Below are positions 35,197-46,525 of a stretch of 64,000 bases of DNA, in pieces. Every line of letters starts with the position of its first letter. Position 1 is the first letter of the stretch. The position numbers and the translations under genes are program-made. The DNA comes from Platycnemis pennipes (lineage: Eukaryota > Arthropoda > Insecta > Odonata > Platycnemididae). The notes under the pieces were generated by a model. That model did not search any database. It saw only the letters and a list, made by a program, of their open reading frames with translations, and was not told where the DNA came from. The DNA is taken from NCBI GenBank assembly GCA_933228895.1, contig OW121854.1, forward strand, positions 6,265,131-6,329,130, read 5' to 3'.

Positions 35197-35620
35197 CTCT
35201 CACGAAAGTTCAAACCCGGCCTCCGCGTATTTTATTTGTTCTTTTATTCTGGAATAGGGAGGCTTCTTATGTCATCTTCGTTATCTAATGTCATTCATTG
35301 CAGTCGTCGTCAACTATTATCAAAGTCCGTAATTTCTATATTGACCACATGTGGCCTGTAATTCCCGTAAGCCTGATGCTCAAAAAGCTTTCCATTTTGC
35401 TTGCTTGTGGGAGAGTGAGTTGAATGAATTCATCAACAGTAATATCTCGAAAAAAATACTTAGCCATGCGTTTGATAGTTTACGTCTCTAATTCATACAC
35501 AGTTAAACCTCCCAATAGTGGACATGTTCGAGACTGGAATAATTGTCCGCTATTTAGATGGGACTAGAATTAGGACAGGTTTTAATTTGCTGTAACTTCG
35601 GCAAATGATTGAAATATAAA
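35197..35620. other. AT-rich spacer between LINE-A copies
   Basis: No coding signal. About 35,508-35,570 reads like a fragment of a pogo/Tigger-type end (AACCTCCCAATAGTGGACAT...), which I cannot confirm. Confidence 0.3.
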
Positions 35621-36200
35621 TACATTTACATCTACATCTACATAATACCCTACAAGCCACCATAAAGGTGTGTGGCAGGGGGTGAACTCTCACCAAACAT
35701 GCACTACATATCATGCATAAAAAAGGATTAGTACTTGTATAGGTACTGTTCAAAACTACGCTATTTAAAAAAGATACAAATAGCGTAGCCTACATGCAAA
35801 AACATGCTTTTAGTTGGGTTAGCTTTAAGTCCATATATCAACATGCAGCTACCAATGTTTTCCATTGCAACACTCGTACTGTATATATTTACCGTTATTC
35901 ATATCCCTAATAGTACGAGGAAAAAAGGACATTTTGAATCTGTCAGTTCGGCAATCAATTTCTCTAATTTTGTGATTATGATCCAGTCTACCATTGTAAG
36001 TTGGGGTCTGCAAAATATTTCTAAAATCATCACTGAAAATACGGTCTTGGAATTTTCTTAAGAGATTGAGTCTAAATTTCAACCTGCCATCTGACAATGA
36101 TTCCCAATTTAGATCATTTGATATACTGGTTACGCTAATAAGGTTATCGTAGCATCCCTTTACAAATCTTGCCGATCTTCGCTGCTCACGTTCAAGTTCG
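35621..36200 (-). mobile_element. LINE-A 3' end with C-terminal coding region
   Basis: The minus-strand frame (within 35849-36316) holds the longest uninterrupted LINE-A C-terminus here: RRSARFVKGCYDN, DLNWESLSDGRLKFRLNLL, then RNILQTPTYNGRLDHNHKIR and TDRFKMSFFPRTIRD. This order, a VQRRAARF-type helix followed by a LGWESLE.RR motif, marks the end of reverse-transcriptase ORFs in CR1/jockey-like LINEs. The 3'UTR and GATGTA terminal repeat run to the low-coordinate end. The frame is entered by read-through from the neighbouring copy, so its apparent 155-codon length is artificial. Confidence 0.85.
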
Positions 36201-36560
36201 AATTTACATCCACATCTACGCGATACCCTGAAAGCCATCACAAGGGTGTGCAGCAGGGGGTGAAGATCACCAAGCATGCACCATTGGCATGCAAACAAGC
36301 TACTATAGAGTGACATGCCACTAGATTGTTAGTATCTATAGCAATTAAGGGATCAATACATGAATTATGCACTGCAGACTACTCTACAAAATTTTGCCTT
36401 CCTATCCCTTTGCTATGCTGCCTATTGTGTTCTCTAATAGTACGTGCGAAAAAACCCGTTTTGAATCTAACACCAAGACAATCTATGTCTCTAATTTAAT
36501 CTTTTTTCTCTGGTCGAATCTAGCATAATGGGCTGGTGTTATTAATATATGCCTAACGTC
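36201..36560 (-). mobile_element. Second LINE-A 3' end joined to the first
   Basis: A new terminal repeat (CATCCACATCTACGCGATACCC on plus strand, split here by two bases from the first copy) starts inside the coding part of the neighbouring copy. The 3'UTR of the other subfamily (CACAAGGGTGTGCAGCAGGGGG type) continues to about 36.5 kb. Same orientation as its neighbour. It is a younger insertion into, or recombination with, the older copy. Confidence 0.75.
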
Positions 36561-36997
36561 TTTGTTGTTACGTTATATTAACATTTACCTATTTTAAAAA
36601 TAAATGAAAAATAATTCCCTGTAACCAGAAATATGGAATGAAACAGTTACTTAATTTTAATCTGTAGAGCAGCTACTGGCATCATCATGATCAATACATC
36701 CGTTATGGAGGTTGGAGATTCTTTTGGGGAGGCTATTTATTTTGGCGGCGCACTGTGGAGAAATGAATCCGGAAAGAACCGAACAGCGGACTATCCGTGT
36801 TTTCCGATTATCCGTGCACCCTTTAAAAGTCATTAGAACTGAAAATCGGGAGTTTACCCCATGTGTCCGTCAATGGAGGCAGTTGAAGGTAAAATGTGTC
36901 TCTCTCTTTTCCACTTCCGTTATTGAGAATGTCCGTTATTTCGGACTAGGTGTTAGTCTAACTAACTAATGGAACTAACACCTAGTCCGAGATAGCG
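36561..36997. other. Unassigned DNA ending in a 17-bp palindrome
   Basis: TCGGACTAGGTGTTAGT (36941-36957) and its exact complement (36974-36990) enclose a 16-base loop containing CTAACTAACTAA. About 36.7-36.9 kb holds TCCGTTAT and CGGATAATCGG-like words, as in ends of Tigger/jerky-type DNA transposons. It may be a relic of one, but no paired terminal repeats were found. Confidence 0.4.
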
Positions 36998-37395
36998 TTT
37001 TCAGTAGACTTCTCTTTCTTCCAACTCTTCTTTAGACTTCTTCGTTTGTCACTTGGTCGACCCATTTAATTTTCATCATTCTTCGGTAGCACCAGATTTC
37101 AATTGCTTCTAACATTGGCTGCTGTCATCGTCCATGCTTCGCTATAATACAGTAGAATGCTCGAGATGCTTTCTCTAACAAAATGTTTCCTCACTTCCAC
37201 GCTTATATTTGCAGCTGAAAGCATGTTTTTCTTTTTGGTAAAATGCCCTTTTACCCTGGGATATTCTACTGGCAATTTCTCTTTTACCTCGTTCATCGCT
37301 AGTAACTCTTTCTGTCCTTACTCCACCAAAACGAACATCAGAAGTGTACCGAGAGCTTATTTTTCTGCTCTCACAAATTGTCACCATTGCCTTTT
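36998..37395 (-). mobile_element. LINE-R fragment
   Basis: Minus-strand translation shows 'TSDVRFGGVRTERVTSDERG', KREIASRISQGKRAFYQKEK, EVRKHFVRESISSILLYYSE and AWTMTAAN, then the start of the WCYRRM segment in another frame. This is the reverse-transcriptase C-terminal region, closest to the 33.4 kb copy. Both ends are truncated. Confidence 0.75.
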
Positions 37396-39639
37396 CATGT
37401 TCATCATGTAAATGTTGTAATCGTTTGGCAGTAAATATTTAATTTGGTCGCTGTTATTGTGGTCAACATGGCTCTATACAGTGTGCCCTCGTATTGCGAG
37501 GTTTACCAAAGCCTCCTTGGCTGGGCAACCGCCCCACCAACACGGACCGCCCACAATCATCCCCTCGCCGCACGCCCCCGACGGAACTCCCCATGCACGA
37601 CACACCCTCTATTCCCTCCTCCGAACTCCCGGTTCGCCCCCCTCGACACAGTCCCGCGCATAAATCAACCACCCCCGCCGCCCCGTAACTCACCCTTCCG
37701 CGCGCGCATAAATGCCGTCCGTCCGTCCCTGGGACGGTTCCCGGGACACGACGAGAGGGTGACCGACTGATCAACAACAACGGCTTCATCTGCGGATGCG
37801 CCCGGGATGGAATTAATCGGACGTTGGGGACGAGAGTAAGGGGGGGGGGGGCGGAGAGATAGAGTTTCGGGGGGCGGAACCAGTTTGGGGTGAGGTGGGG
37901 TCAGGGTTGACAGCTTATGGGGGCAGCGTAAACGTGGATATTCATTATGTATGTGCTGGTTGATAATCCGTCAAAAATGACGGGCAAAATACTCAGTCAG
38001 GTAGATCTTTTCAGTAGAGATCTTATTCATATCCTTACTATTATAGAAGTGTTGTGTTGTGGATTAATTTACAGTTAATTATACAACTATAGACTATATA
38101 AATATAATTAAAATACTTGAATACTGTTTCACATAACTTCTGAATCTACACTAATTATGAAGTTATTTATTAAAATTGTTATTTATTTTGAGGCTGCTAA
38201 GCAAATTTAACGTATTGATTATGTGTTTGAGTTAAGGTATATTATTTTTGAATTTGAAATTTATTGGGTTGTAATAATTCTCTAGACTATTCAACAAGAG
38301 ATCACTTGTCCTATGCAAATTTACGGTGCATGTCAGTAACTCCTTAGGAAATCACGTTTTCCTCAGTTTCCCAATTCTACGGCTATGGCATGAGCCACTC
38401 TCTTGCCATGGCTCTTTTGTAGGTACATAAAGGAAGAACAACGTCTATAGCCATGGCCACATCTTTATAAAGACATTTAATCGTCATACAGATTCCCTGA
38501 TTGCTCACTTTTGTAGCTACGGCATGCGCAACTGTTTCGTAAATAGGGTCATTAAACAACAACGCCAGTAACCAAGGTCTGAATACGATAAAGGCGATAA
38601 AAAATGAAATTATTTCATTTCAATTCTGTCATTTTGATTACATATTATATTTTTTTGACAAACCATTGTAAATAACTCGACTTTTTATGTATTTATATGG
38701 ATTTGTTAAGACCCAACAAAAATTAATGCATGAGAGAAGATCCTAAATGATAAAAAAATACAATTTGCTGCGAAAATGCTGCATGAAAGCTTACGGAAGC
38801 TGAGCACTAATACTGTGATTGATGTGAATGCACATCACCAGGTTTTCAAAGGAAGTTTATCCATGGGCCGCTTCCATGTGTTATCCTATCACGGCGATGA
38901 ATGCACTATGAATCTCAGGTCCGTGGATTTTGTGATTCGTAGGCATTTGCCAGGCAACTGTTCGACCAGCGGAGGACGAGGTGAAATCTATTGAGGGAGA
39001 GGGGTTTGGATTCGGGCGCTTACCGGCAATTGAATTGTGCTCCACTCTTTATGGTCGCGATGAATAGCCTTCTCCTCTGCACCGACGGATACTAACTCCG
39101 CTTGCCCTTCGCTCCGTGTGCCCCGCCAGTCAACGTGCATTATCTATCGGGCTCATTGTTGCGTCCTCGCAGTGTTTTGTTTGCTGCAAAGTTTCGGCGG
39201 CGGACGAGTAGGGAGCGCTCATTGTGTGATTCACGGCCCCCTCTGGGAGGCAGTAATAGCCGTACTCCGGGCCTCAATAGCGCTCGGCGATGATACAGTG
39301 GCGATACGGGACCCGGGGTCGTTATGCGAACCATTCAGGGAGACGGCAGATAAAACCCTAAACTCCAAAGCTGGCGCGAAGATTTCACTGCGCGATGGAC
39401 TCCAACTAGCTCGCTTTGCTAATTAATTTTGGAATGGAGGCATTATTCGAATACGGAATATGCAATACTAGAGGTTTATCGGCACTACAATTTTCACTAA
39501 ATTTGAAATCTGATTATGGTATACTGGCAGTTCTTATCGAACAGATCCGGCACCTATCACTTCCTGGTGGGATATTGAAGTCATTTTTGAGATCGTATTT
39601 CTCAGTAAAAAGGGTATTCGATGTTTTAATACTCAATTG
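37396..39639. other. Non-coding DNA with two GC-rich islands
   Basis: GC-rich blocks lie at about 37,480-37,960 (including a run of 12 G at 37840-37851) and 38,950-39,400, with AT-rich DNA between. Stop-poor frames up to 108 codons overlap on both strands. ATACAGTGTGCCCTCGTATT near 37,478 looks like a Tigger/pogo-type left end after a TA, but no matching right end is visible. No gene recognised. Confidence 0.35.
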
Positions 39640-40113
39640 GTAGTTACTGTAGATGTTCGCAATGAAAACTATACCAAATGTTGCAGAAATCTGGGAAGCC
39701 GAGTTGCCCACGATGGACGAATCAAGAAAGAAATAGCCAGTAGAATTGTCCAGGCAAAATGGGCATTTTACCAAAAGAAGATCCTGCTTATAGCTGATAA
39801 TACAAGCACGGAAGTGAGGAAAGTGAGGAAATGAGTGGGAGAAAAATAAATGCCTACTGAAAACCCTAAAAATAAAATGAAATAACTTAATCGGACATAT
39901 CTTAAGACAAGATGGTCTGATGAAGACAATCGTTGAGGGAAAATGAACGGAAAGATTGGAAAAGGCAGACCTCGTATGAGGTATATGGAGCAAGTTGTGA
40001 GGGATATGAGAGAGTGGGGCTACGTCAACATGAAGAGGTTGGCCGATAGAAGAATAGAGTGGAGGGCTGCGTCAAACCAATCCTAGGATTGTTGACCGAT
40101 GATGATGTTGATG
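39640..40113 (+). mobile_element. LINE-R 3' end fragment
   Basis: Plus-strand pieces read NLGSRVAHDGRIKKEIASRI, VQAKWAFYQKKILLIADN, then, after a deletion removing the WCYRRM segment, the 'LIGHILRQDGLMKTI.EGK' counterpart. 'RYMEQVVRDMREWGYVNMKR' and LADRRIEWRAASNQS-stop follow, ending GATGATGATGTTGATG. Several frameshifts. It shows the natural 3' end of the family. Confidence 0.8.
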
Positions 40114-40700
40114 TTTCTAGAAACCTCCTGTAGTTTGTTTAATTTACAATTGTAAAAACGTTGGTATGAAATTTATGGGTGTGCCATCATTAGACTGATG
40201 TTATTATTATTTTAATATTCGACCATGGCAGAATCAAGATAGTGTGGTGAAATTAAATTTGTAATTCTAAAATGTTACTAAAAGCCTTCCAAAACGTTAT
40301 GCAGAGAGTAATTGGTATTTCCTAATTTTTATACAGAGTACGTAGCTATTAGTTTCCATGGATTATATCTCGAAGAGTTCAGTGACATATTTAAGGAAAA
40401 GGAAACGTGATAAAATTAATGTAATGTTTCCGATTTTAAAAGTTACCAGATGAATATCTATATAAAATGTGATAGATGAATTGAATATCTACAATAATGA
40501 ATTTCAAGCAAAATAAAAACGGTCCTGTTTTTAAATTATTGTATTGTTACTAATTTAATCAATACGTCATATTTAGCGTTTTAACACCAATGGACCAGTG
40601 TTAATTAAGACTAATACGGATCCTCAGTAGGTCCGAATAAAATTAGGCTAATGCTCGAACCACCTCATGAGACCGATCCTCTCCCTCACTGTTTGCTCAT
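40114..40700. other. AT-rich DNA without recognisable gene
   Basis: Nothing recognised. Confidence 0.4.
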
Positions 40701-41860
40701 GTAATTTGCTGCACGTTTTGCCATTGCCTAATCGAAATTATCGTTGCTCATAACAGCCGCAGAGGGCTTTCGTGGTGCCTCTTGTAGGAGGTACCACGAA
40801 AGGGAGAAACGGTAAAGAAGGACCGGGCACCATGTCAAGCACTTTTGGTGCCGGCCGTTTCCACGACACGGAACCAAACGCAGGGCGCGATGCGGAAACA
40901 CGGACGGGAACACGGAGAACAGACTAAGCCATTCATGCAGCCGGACGATCCGCCAAGTTTCTTGTTTTTTTTTGCTAGAAATATGAAAAGCGCGAAGATT
41001 TAATGTCTCCGAGACTTGCACGTGACACGGTAAGGGTCCCTTCCTCGCCAGGGACAAAGGGATGCGTCGGAGGCAAAAGGGTCCCTCGGAGAAGCCGGCC
41101 AAACCCTAATTCCCCCACACCCTGTTCTTGCCCTCCCAGGCGACGGGGGGATGCTGGAGTGTGGCACCCTCGGAGGTTAAAAGGGGTTGCCGACGCCCGG
41201 GGGGCAGTTGTCGGGCCGGAGAAGGGTTGCTGTTGGCGCGAACTCTTTGGGGGGAGTGAATGCATGCTTTTTCCAACCCCCGACTCAGCCTCTCGAAGAA
41301 AGTGTGCTCGGGTCCTTTGGGGAGCGTCTTTTAAGGCGCCGGGAGGCCCCTGGGGGCGAAGGAGAGGCCGGGGAAGGGGCGGCGCTGGCAAGAAACGTGC
41401 GGCGCTAACTCGAGGCGTCCGATGGTTGGGAGGGTAACTTCTCGTCCCTTCTTCCCCCGACACCTTACGCTCTGCAGGCGCCTTTGTTATGCGGAGAGGG
41501 TAGGTGGGGGAGGGAGGGGGCGTGGTCCCCGCTCCACACGCACAAGGGCCTCCAAAGGGGCGAACAATTATGGGGGAGGGCGATTCGTTTCTCCCCCTGC
41601 CCCCTCATTTCTCTCTGTTGCCTCCGCGAGGCCTTCTTCTCTTCAAGCGATGGAATGGACGCGGGCGCCGGCGCCAGGGCGTCGAGAACTGGCGCCACTT
41701 GCCGGGTCGTCGACAACTTTAGCGAGTGCCTTCGGCTTCGGCGCTTATTTCCGAGGGGAAGCGATATTTTGGGAAGGATGTGCGAGCGTGCGTGCTCTCT
41801 CCTGCTCCTCCTCAGGGCCTCTTGAATCTGCCACACCCGAGTTGTGCTTAAAGGTACTCT
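40700..41860. other. Largest GC-rich island, long antiparallel open frames
   Basis: This is the longest GC-rich block of the window. It contains the longest frame, 199 codons (41422-42021, plus), and opposed frames of 144 (plus) and 162 (minus) codons at about 41.0-41.46 kb. The proteins are rich in G, R, P and S and show no domain. Opposed long frames are expected where stops are rare. A small imperfect hairpin is at 40767-40802. A promoter-associated island or a first exon is possible; coding is not shown. Confidence 0.4.
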
Positions 41861-42775
41861 GGGACACTTTCAGCGACGTAGTTAAGCTGTTAAGTGTTTT
41901 CAAGATACTACATATGTGCGAACTGAATATATTTTCACTGCTGATAACAAGGTTGGGACGAAATTTGCGTATCAAGAGTCCTCCAACTAGAGCCAGGAGT
42001 GAAATGAAGGAATTAAATTAAATTAAAACTAAGAGTAAATTTGTTTATAGTTGATCTTCAAATTTGGGACGGTGTGGTCCTCTCTTACAATTAACAGATT
42101 GCACTGCACAAACATTCATTTCTGAGGAAGAAATAATTAGCATCTCTGAGAGAGAGATAGAGGGATCTAATTGCTCACCAGCCCCTTTTATTTTTCGTTG
42201 TTGTTGTCCTATGTTAAACATTAATTATGAACTAGTCACAGGTATTGTGATCGTTTCCTCCGCTCGTATCTCATGTTACCTTTAGTTCTCCTATCTGCCT
42301 CTTCCGTGCACAGAGATTTTCATAACTCTGATCCTTTGCGCGATGACTAAAGAAGATTGTTTGCTAATTTAAAGATATTTTTGAGTAAATGGCTCATAGG
42401 TAAACTCTTGAGAATATTTGCTGTCAAATTGTTGAATCAGTATACGAAAACAAATTCCTTCATGTGCTATAAAATTTGCAGACATAACAAAGTAGAAATA
42501 TCATTGGGACCATTTGATATGTTCGGTTTTTTTGATGAGCATAGATAATAATTAATATGCATTAAAAAGTTGCCAAACAGGTAATGTTTTAAAATTTGCG
42601 GGAGATTATTTCTTGCTAGGGAGGCAGAATCATTTTCTTTACTGGAATATAGGCGAACCATAGCTTATAGCCAGGTCGAATGAGTTGCTGAAGGCCGGTT
42701 TTATTCTTTACCGTTAAGATTTCTGCTCCTGTTTACTTAAATAAAATTTTTCTCAAGGAGATTGTTCACCCGTTC
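41861..42775. other. AT-rich DNA without recognisable gene
   Basis: Only short frames, no family similarity. Confidence 0.4.
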
Positions 42776-43136
42776 CTTTGAAGAGTCAGGGATCGGGTTG
42801 GTGTGGTGGCTAGAGTATTGGCGTCTCATCCCAAGGGTCCGGGTTCATTTCCCGACTGTGGAGGCTTTTATAGTGGCAAACCGACCCCTACTTGAGTGCC
42901 TAGTGGAGGGCATATCAGGTTCAGTACTTCGTCCGTCGGATGGGACGTTAAGCCGTGGTCCCTTTGGCACCTTTCGTTAAGAACAGGCTAATGCCGACGC
43001 CGGGTTTTATCTCCACCCTTACTCCGTTCCATGTAAACTCCTACCATTACTCAATTACCCACTTATCCTAAAGGGCGCATATGACATCAGATGTCGGTTC
43101 CCTCCCCTGAATAACCAACTAACTAACTTTGAACAG
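42776..43136 (+). mobile_element. SINE-2 copy with target duplication
   Basis: CTTTGAAGAG (42776-42785) and CTTTGAACAG (43127-43136) flank it, a 9-of-10 match. The tRNA-like head has GTGGCTAGAGTATTGG and GGGTTCATTTCCCG; the body is colinear with the 27.9 and 48.6 kb copies. The tail ends AACTAACTAAC, not CCAA, showing that the terminal tetramer varies within the family. Confidence 0.85.
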
Positions 43137-43579
43137 CCTTTGTGACACTAATTTCGCTCTTGATCTCTCTGTGCCCAGTGACCTCGTCTTTCCTGCTCTC
43201 CCCAGTGCATCCCCCACTTGGGGAAATCCCTCTCTTCAGCTTCGTTTCGTGGATTCACACTCTCCACTTCACTTTCGTGGATCTCCCCCACCACCGTCGT
43301 CAGCAGGGTCTTCTACCTCGAGAATATTTTCTTTTTTCTTTTATTTTGTATTACCTGCATGTTCAAATCAACGTGTGACTTGCATGCAATGCCTTTTTTT
43401 GCATGCATGAGTATCTATGAAATTGGTGTCGGGTTTCAAGCATGCATGGTATTCATGGATGTGTCTTACATGATTGGTATTTGGTAGTTTTTCTTCTTTT
43501 TTCCCCAATTACTTTTAAAGGTGTAGTGTTTGCTTTGTAGTGTTCATTTTTGTTTGTTAAGTCATTGTTCCTGTGTGGA
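43137..43579. other. Unassigned DNA
   Basis: Overlapping plus-strand frames of 78-93 codons have no recognised domain. No repeat family recognised. Confidence 0.35.
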
Positions 43580-43645
43580 TGCACCCCCTGCCACACACCC
43601 TCGAGGTGACTTGCAGGGTATGTCGTAGATGTACATATAGATATA
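43580..43645 (+). repeat. LINE-A 3' tail, first of three in tandem
   Basis: CACCCCCTGCCACACACCCT, the GAGGTGACTTGCAGGGTATG step and a TAGATGTACATATAGATATA end are LINE-A terminal sequence. Almost nothing else of the element is present. Confidence 0.75.
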
Positions 43646-43691
43646 ACTACCCCTCCGGTTACACATTCTAATGATCATTTCAACATATCAT

Positions 43692-43775
43692 CTAGTGCAT
43701 GGTTGGTGATCTTCACCCTCTGCCACACACCCTCGCGGTGGCTTGCAGGGTATCGTGTAGATGTGTATGTATATG
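43692..43775 (+). repeat. LINE-A 3' tail, second of three in tandem
   Basis: It begins TCTAGTGCATGGTTGGTGAT, continues through the CTCGCGGTGGCTTGCAGGG block and ends GTGTAGATGTGTATGTATATG. Same orientation as the tails on either side. Confidence 0.78.
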
Positions 43776-43840
43776 TTTGGTTATCTTCACCCCCTGCCAC
43801 ACACACCGTGGTGACTCTCAGGGTATTACCAGGATGTAGG
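43776..43840 (+). repeat. LINE-A 3' tail, third of three in tandem
   Basis: Starts within GTTTGGTTATCTTCACCCCC directly after the preceding tail and ends AGGATGTAGG. Each tail is only 65-85 bases, so these are extreme 5' truncations or products of repeated priming at the same place. Confidence 0.7.
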
Positions 43841-45540
43841 TTTACACCTCAGGAGAGGAAAAAAAATGTTGCTTTTCTTTGAGGGAGGCTTGAATCTGCA
43901 TGCGCTTATGCTTGTGATAACGATGTGAGCCGTAAACGCGCGTCTGAAATGCGATATCTCTGCTCCTCTCTTCCCATGTGCTTGCCCACCCCTTGTCCTT
44001 CTAACCACCCCTGGAAAGAAAGGGCGTTGCGTCGATGTAGGGACTGCAAGTCCCAAAGGTCTCATGCGCCTCTTCTTATGGAAATGGAGCCCCTCGCCGG
44101 GAGGTTTCTCCGCGAATTCATGTGTTTTATTCCGATGCAGCGATAACCTTGGCGTCCGCCGTGTGCAGTAGTAAGGAACTCTCACATCGTTCTCCGAAGA
44201 GGGATATTGCCCGCTCAGTGCACGGCAAGTTATATTTGACTCCTTCTATCGCTCTACCTTCCGTTGTCCACAGGGGAGGGTTAAAGCAAGCAAGAGGGGA
44301 ATAATACTAAGATCCTCATCGTGGGCGTTGGTGGTGTCAAGAGCTCACTGGTTGAGAATCTCAAGTGCATCCCTGCGTGCAGGGCGTGAGCGGATGCACT
44401 TGCAAGTGCAATGCAGAAGGTTGTCCTTCTCGGGTCCCTCCCCCTGCTTCGTGCGCATAACCCTAATGCTGGGTAGTCACCTATCCACCGGTGGCGGACG
44501 TGGCTACCCCTAGGCGCGACCCCTCTCGAGTCTCCGGTAATTATGACGGCAACGAAACCTGATGCTAGCCGGAGACTCGAAGGTGGATGTTACTTTACTG
44601 TAACAAATAATAATAGTAATAAATTTAATTGCTTCCAAAGTAAATCATTAAAACTTTATAACATCAGGCATAGGCAAAGTAAATTTGAATATACGTATTA
44701 GCGTAGAAGTATAATTTTGGACACCTGGCTTCCTGAATATCTCATGTATTCATTACGAGGAGAAGTGAACGCAGGTTACATAACGCATTACTTGATTTTA
44801 CAGAATATTCACATCACTGATTTTTTCGTTAATTATCCATTTATATGCAATTCTCTTTCAGATTTCAAATGGGGATTTCAAAAAAAAAAACATCAGAAGT
44901 ATATCTTGCAAAAGGTTGAATACGATTATTTTCATCAACTTCCCTGGGAGTCATTGCAGGGCTCGGAACAGCAAATCGCTGGTATTCGAAATAAATTTAC
45001 ATAAATGAAGAAGACATTAGGCTGTTTTATAAAATCATATTCAAAATATTAATTGGTTGTAAAAACACTATTGCCTGTTTACATTACCTTTTTTGACGCT
45101 GAAAATCTCATTATCAAGTCACTCAAAACTTAAAATCATTCCTTGCCACATTTCCTTTAATGAAAGATTTCTACTTCTCCTTTTTAATCCTTGTAAAATA
45201 TTACATGTCTTCTGGACACATCCTGTAAAAAAACGATAGACCAAACCTCCATATGCATCTTGGATTTGTACTTCAGCTAGTAGACACTGAATCTTTGGAA
45301 ATATCAGGTTGCAAAGCGCGAGAATATTTTGCGTAAGAAGCATATTGAATCTAATGCCCTCCTATTTAATTTAATTCTCTCCGTCCGTTTAGGAGTTTTT
45401 GCGAGCGTCTATCACGGCATTCAGAGCATAGTCACAACGGAAAAAGAAGTGTTTTTCATAATTGGCATAGGAGGATGATCTAAGGCAATGTTTGCCTTGA
45501 AATATTTTACATAATCGGTCAAAAATCAAAGGTCTGGTTT
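43841..45540. other. Non-coding DNA with a GC-rich island and two hairpins
   Basis: About 43.95-44.58 kb is GC-rich. CAAGTGCATCC (44362-44372) pairs exactly with GGATGCACTTG (44392-44402), and TCGAGTCTCCGG (44526-44537) with CCGGAGACTCGA (44569-44580). The remainder is AT-rich. Frames of 119, 95 and 74 codons are not recognised. Confidence 0.4.
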
Positions 45541-45665
45541 GACTCCGCTATTCACTCGCCTCTACTATCAGCTAGCTTCTTCATATTGATATAATTATAT
45601 TTTCTTGCACATCCTTCATAACTTTTTCCACAGATCCAATCTTAGGCCTGCATTTTCCTTTCTGC
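45541..45665 (-). repeat. Short LINE-R 3' fragment
   Basis: Reverse complement aligns with the GGCAG-[A/G]CCT...TATGAAGGATG...ATATCAATATGAAGAAGCT stretch and the start of the 'RLADRR.EWR' segment of LINE-R. Only this portion is left. Confidence 0.55.
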
Positions 45666-46228
45666 CCTGCCCTTGTCTGTCACTCAGTTCCATGTTTTAC
45701 AGTAAGAGCAATTACACTACGACATCTATGTCTTCCGATGGGAGACGGATGCGTCCTGAACGATCTAATGTCGATTGCCTCGTGTCCTCGCCGGCCCTTG
45801 CTCCGTGATGGGGATCGAGGGGTTGGCCCTGTATCCTGTAGGGGCCATGTCCCCGCCAGAGGCTTTATGTGCATTGCATTGGCCCTAGGGGACCTATAAG
45901 GTCGCAATCGGGGTCGAAGGGGCAATTGAGGATCCGCAATCTGGAGGTAGTACTACGCAAGTGATACAGAGGGGCGTCGGGAGAGGAAGCGGCCTAGGAG
46001 AGGGAAAGGCTTGCCTTGCTGAAATTGAACGGCGCAACCTCTTCGTGACCCCTTGCCATTTTCCGGGTGCGTTCTTGTGCAGGGTTGCGTGATATCCTTC
46101 ATGATTTCCTGAGGCCGTAACTGAAATAAAAAGGCGGTGAACAATTTGATCAAATTCGGAATTTTATGATGAACGACGCGAGTGTAAAGCTTTTACTTGT
46201 GACCTCTACTAAGTCAGTTGCATCTTTA
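45666..46228. other. GC-rich unassigned DNA
   Basis: GC-rich to about 46.06 kb with an 81-codon minus frame and no recognised domain. Confidence 0.35.
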
Positions 46229-46525
46229 CACTGTAAAAAGTTGATCTGATTTTCAGTGCGATCTGAATTTAAGCGCTGTCTGGTTGTAAGGCAGGAACAC
46301 GGATTTAAGGTACGGAAGAGGCAGGAACATGGATGGTTGGTACAGGAGCAGTTGAGCAGGAAGCAGAGGAAGCAGGATTCTGGATGGTCTGATTTTCTGC
46401 CGTTCACCTGCCTTATTTTTAGACAAGATATTACTGCTGAAATTCAACATACCCTGTCTTAAAATTGTTGCATCTGAAATTCAGATCGCTTTTGTACCTT
46501 AAAATCAGATCTACTTTTTACAGTG
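46229..46525. mobile_element. CACTG-ended MITE, 297 bp
   Basis: Ends CACTGTAAAAAG and CTTTTTACAGTG with TA immediately outside both. The first 50 and last 110 bases are the reverse complements of the corresponding ends of the 1.28 kb element at 23.2 kb, including TCTGAATTTCAGAT-type subterminal motifs. The centre (about 46,290-46,395) is a purine-rich GGCAGGAAC/GGAAGCAG stretch not found in the larger copy. A deletion derivative of the same family, lying in the opposite orientation. Confidence 0.8.

Noticed and set aside
35849..36316. 155-codon minus frame as one protein
   Set aside because: It fuses the 3' end of one LINE-A copy with the coding tail of another; only the second part is a real, dead, LINE C-terminus.
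37444..37789. Overlapping 108-codon frames on both strands near a Tigger-like left end
   Set aside because: Composition explains the frames, no transposase motif is present, and no right terminal repeat was found.
41422..42021. 199-codon plus frame as a host gene
   Set aside because: It lies in a stop-poor GC-rich block with opposed frames nearly as long, has no recognised domain and runs on into AT-rich sequence.
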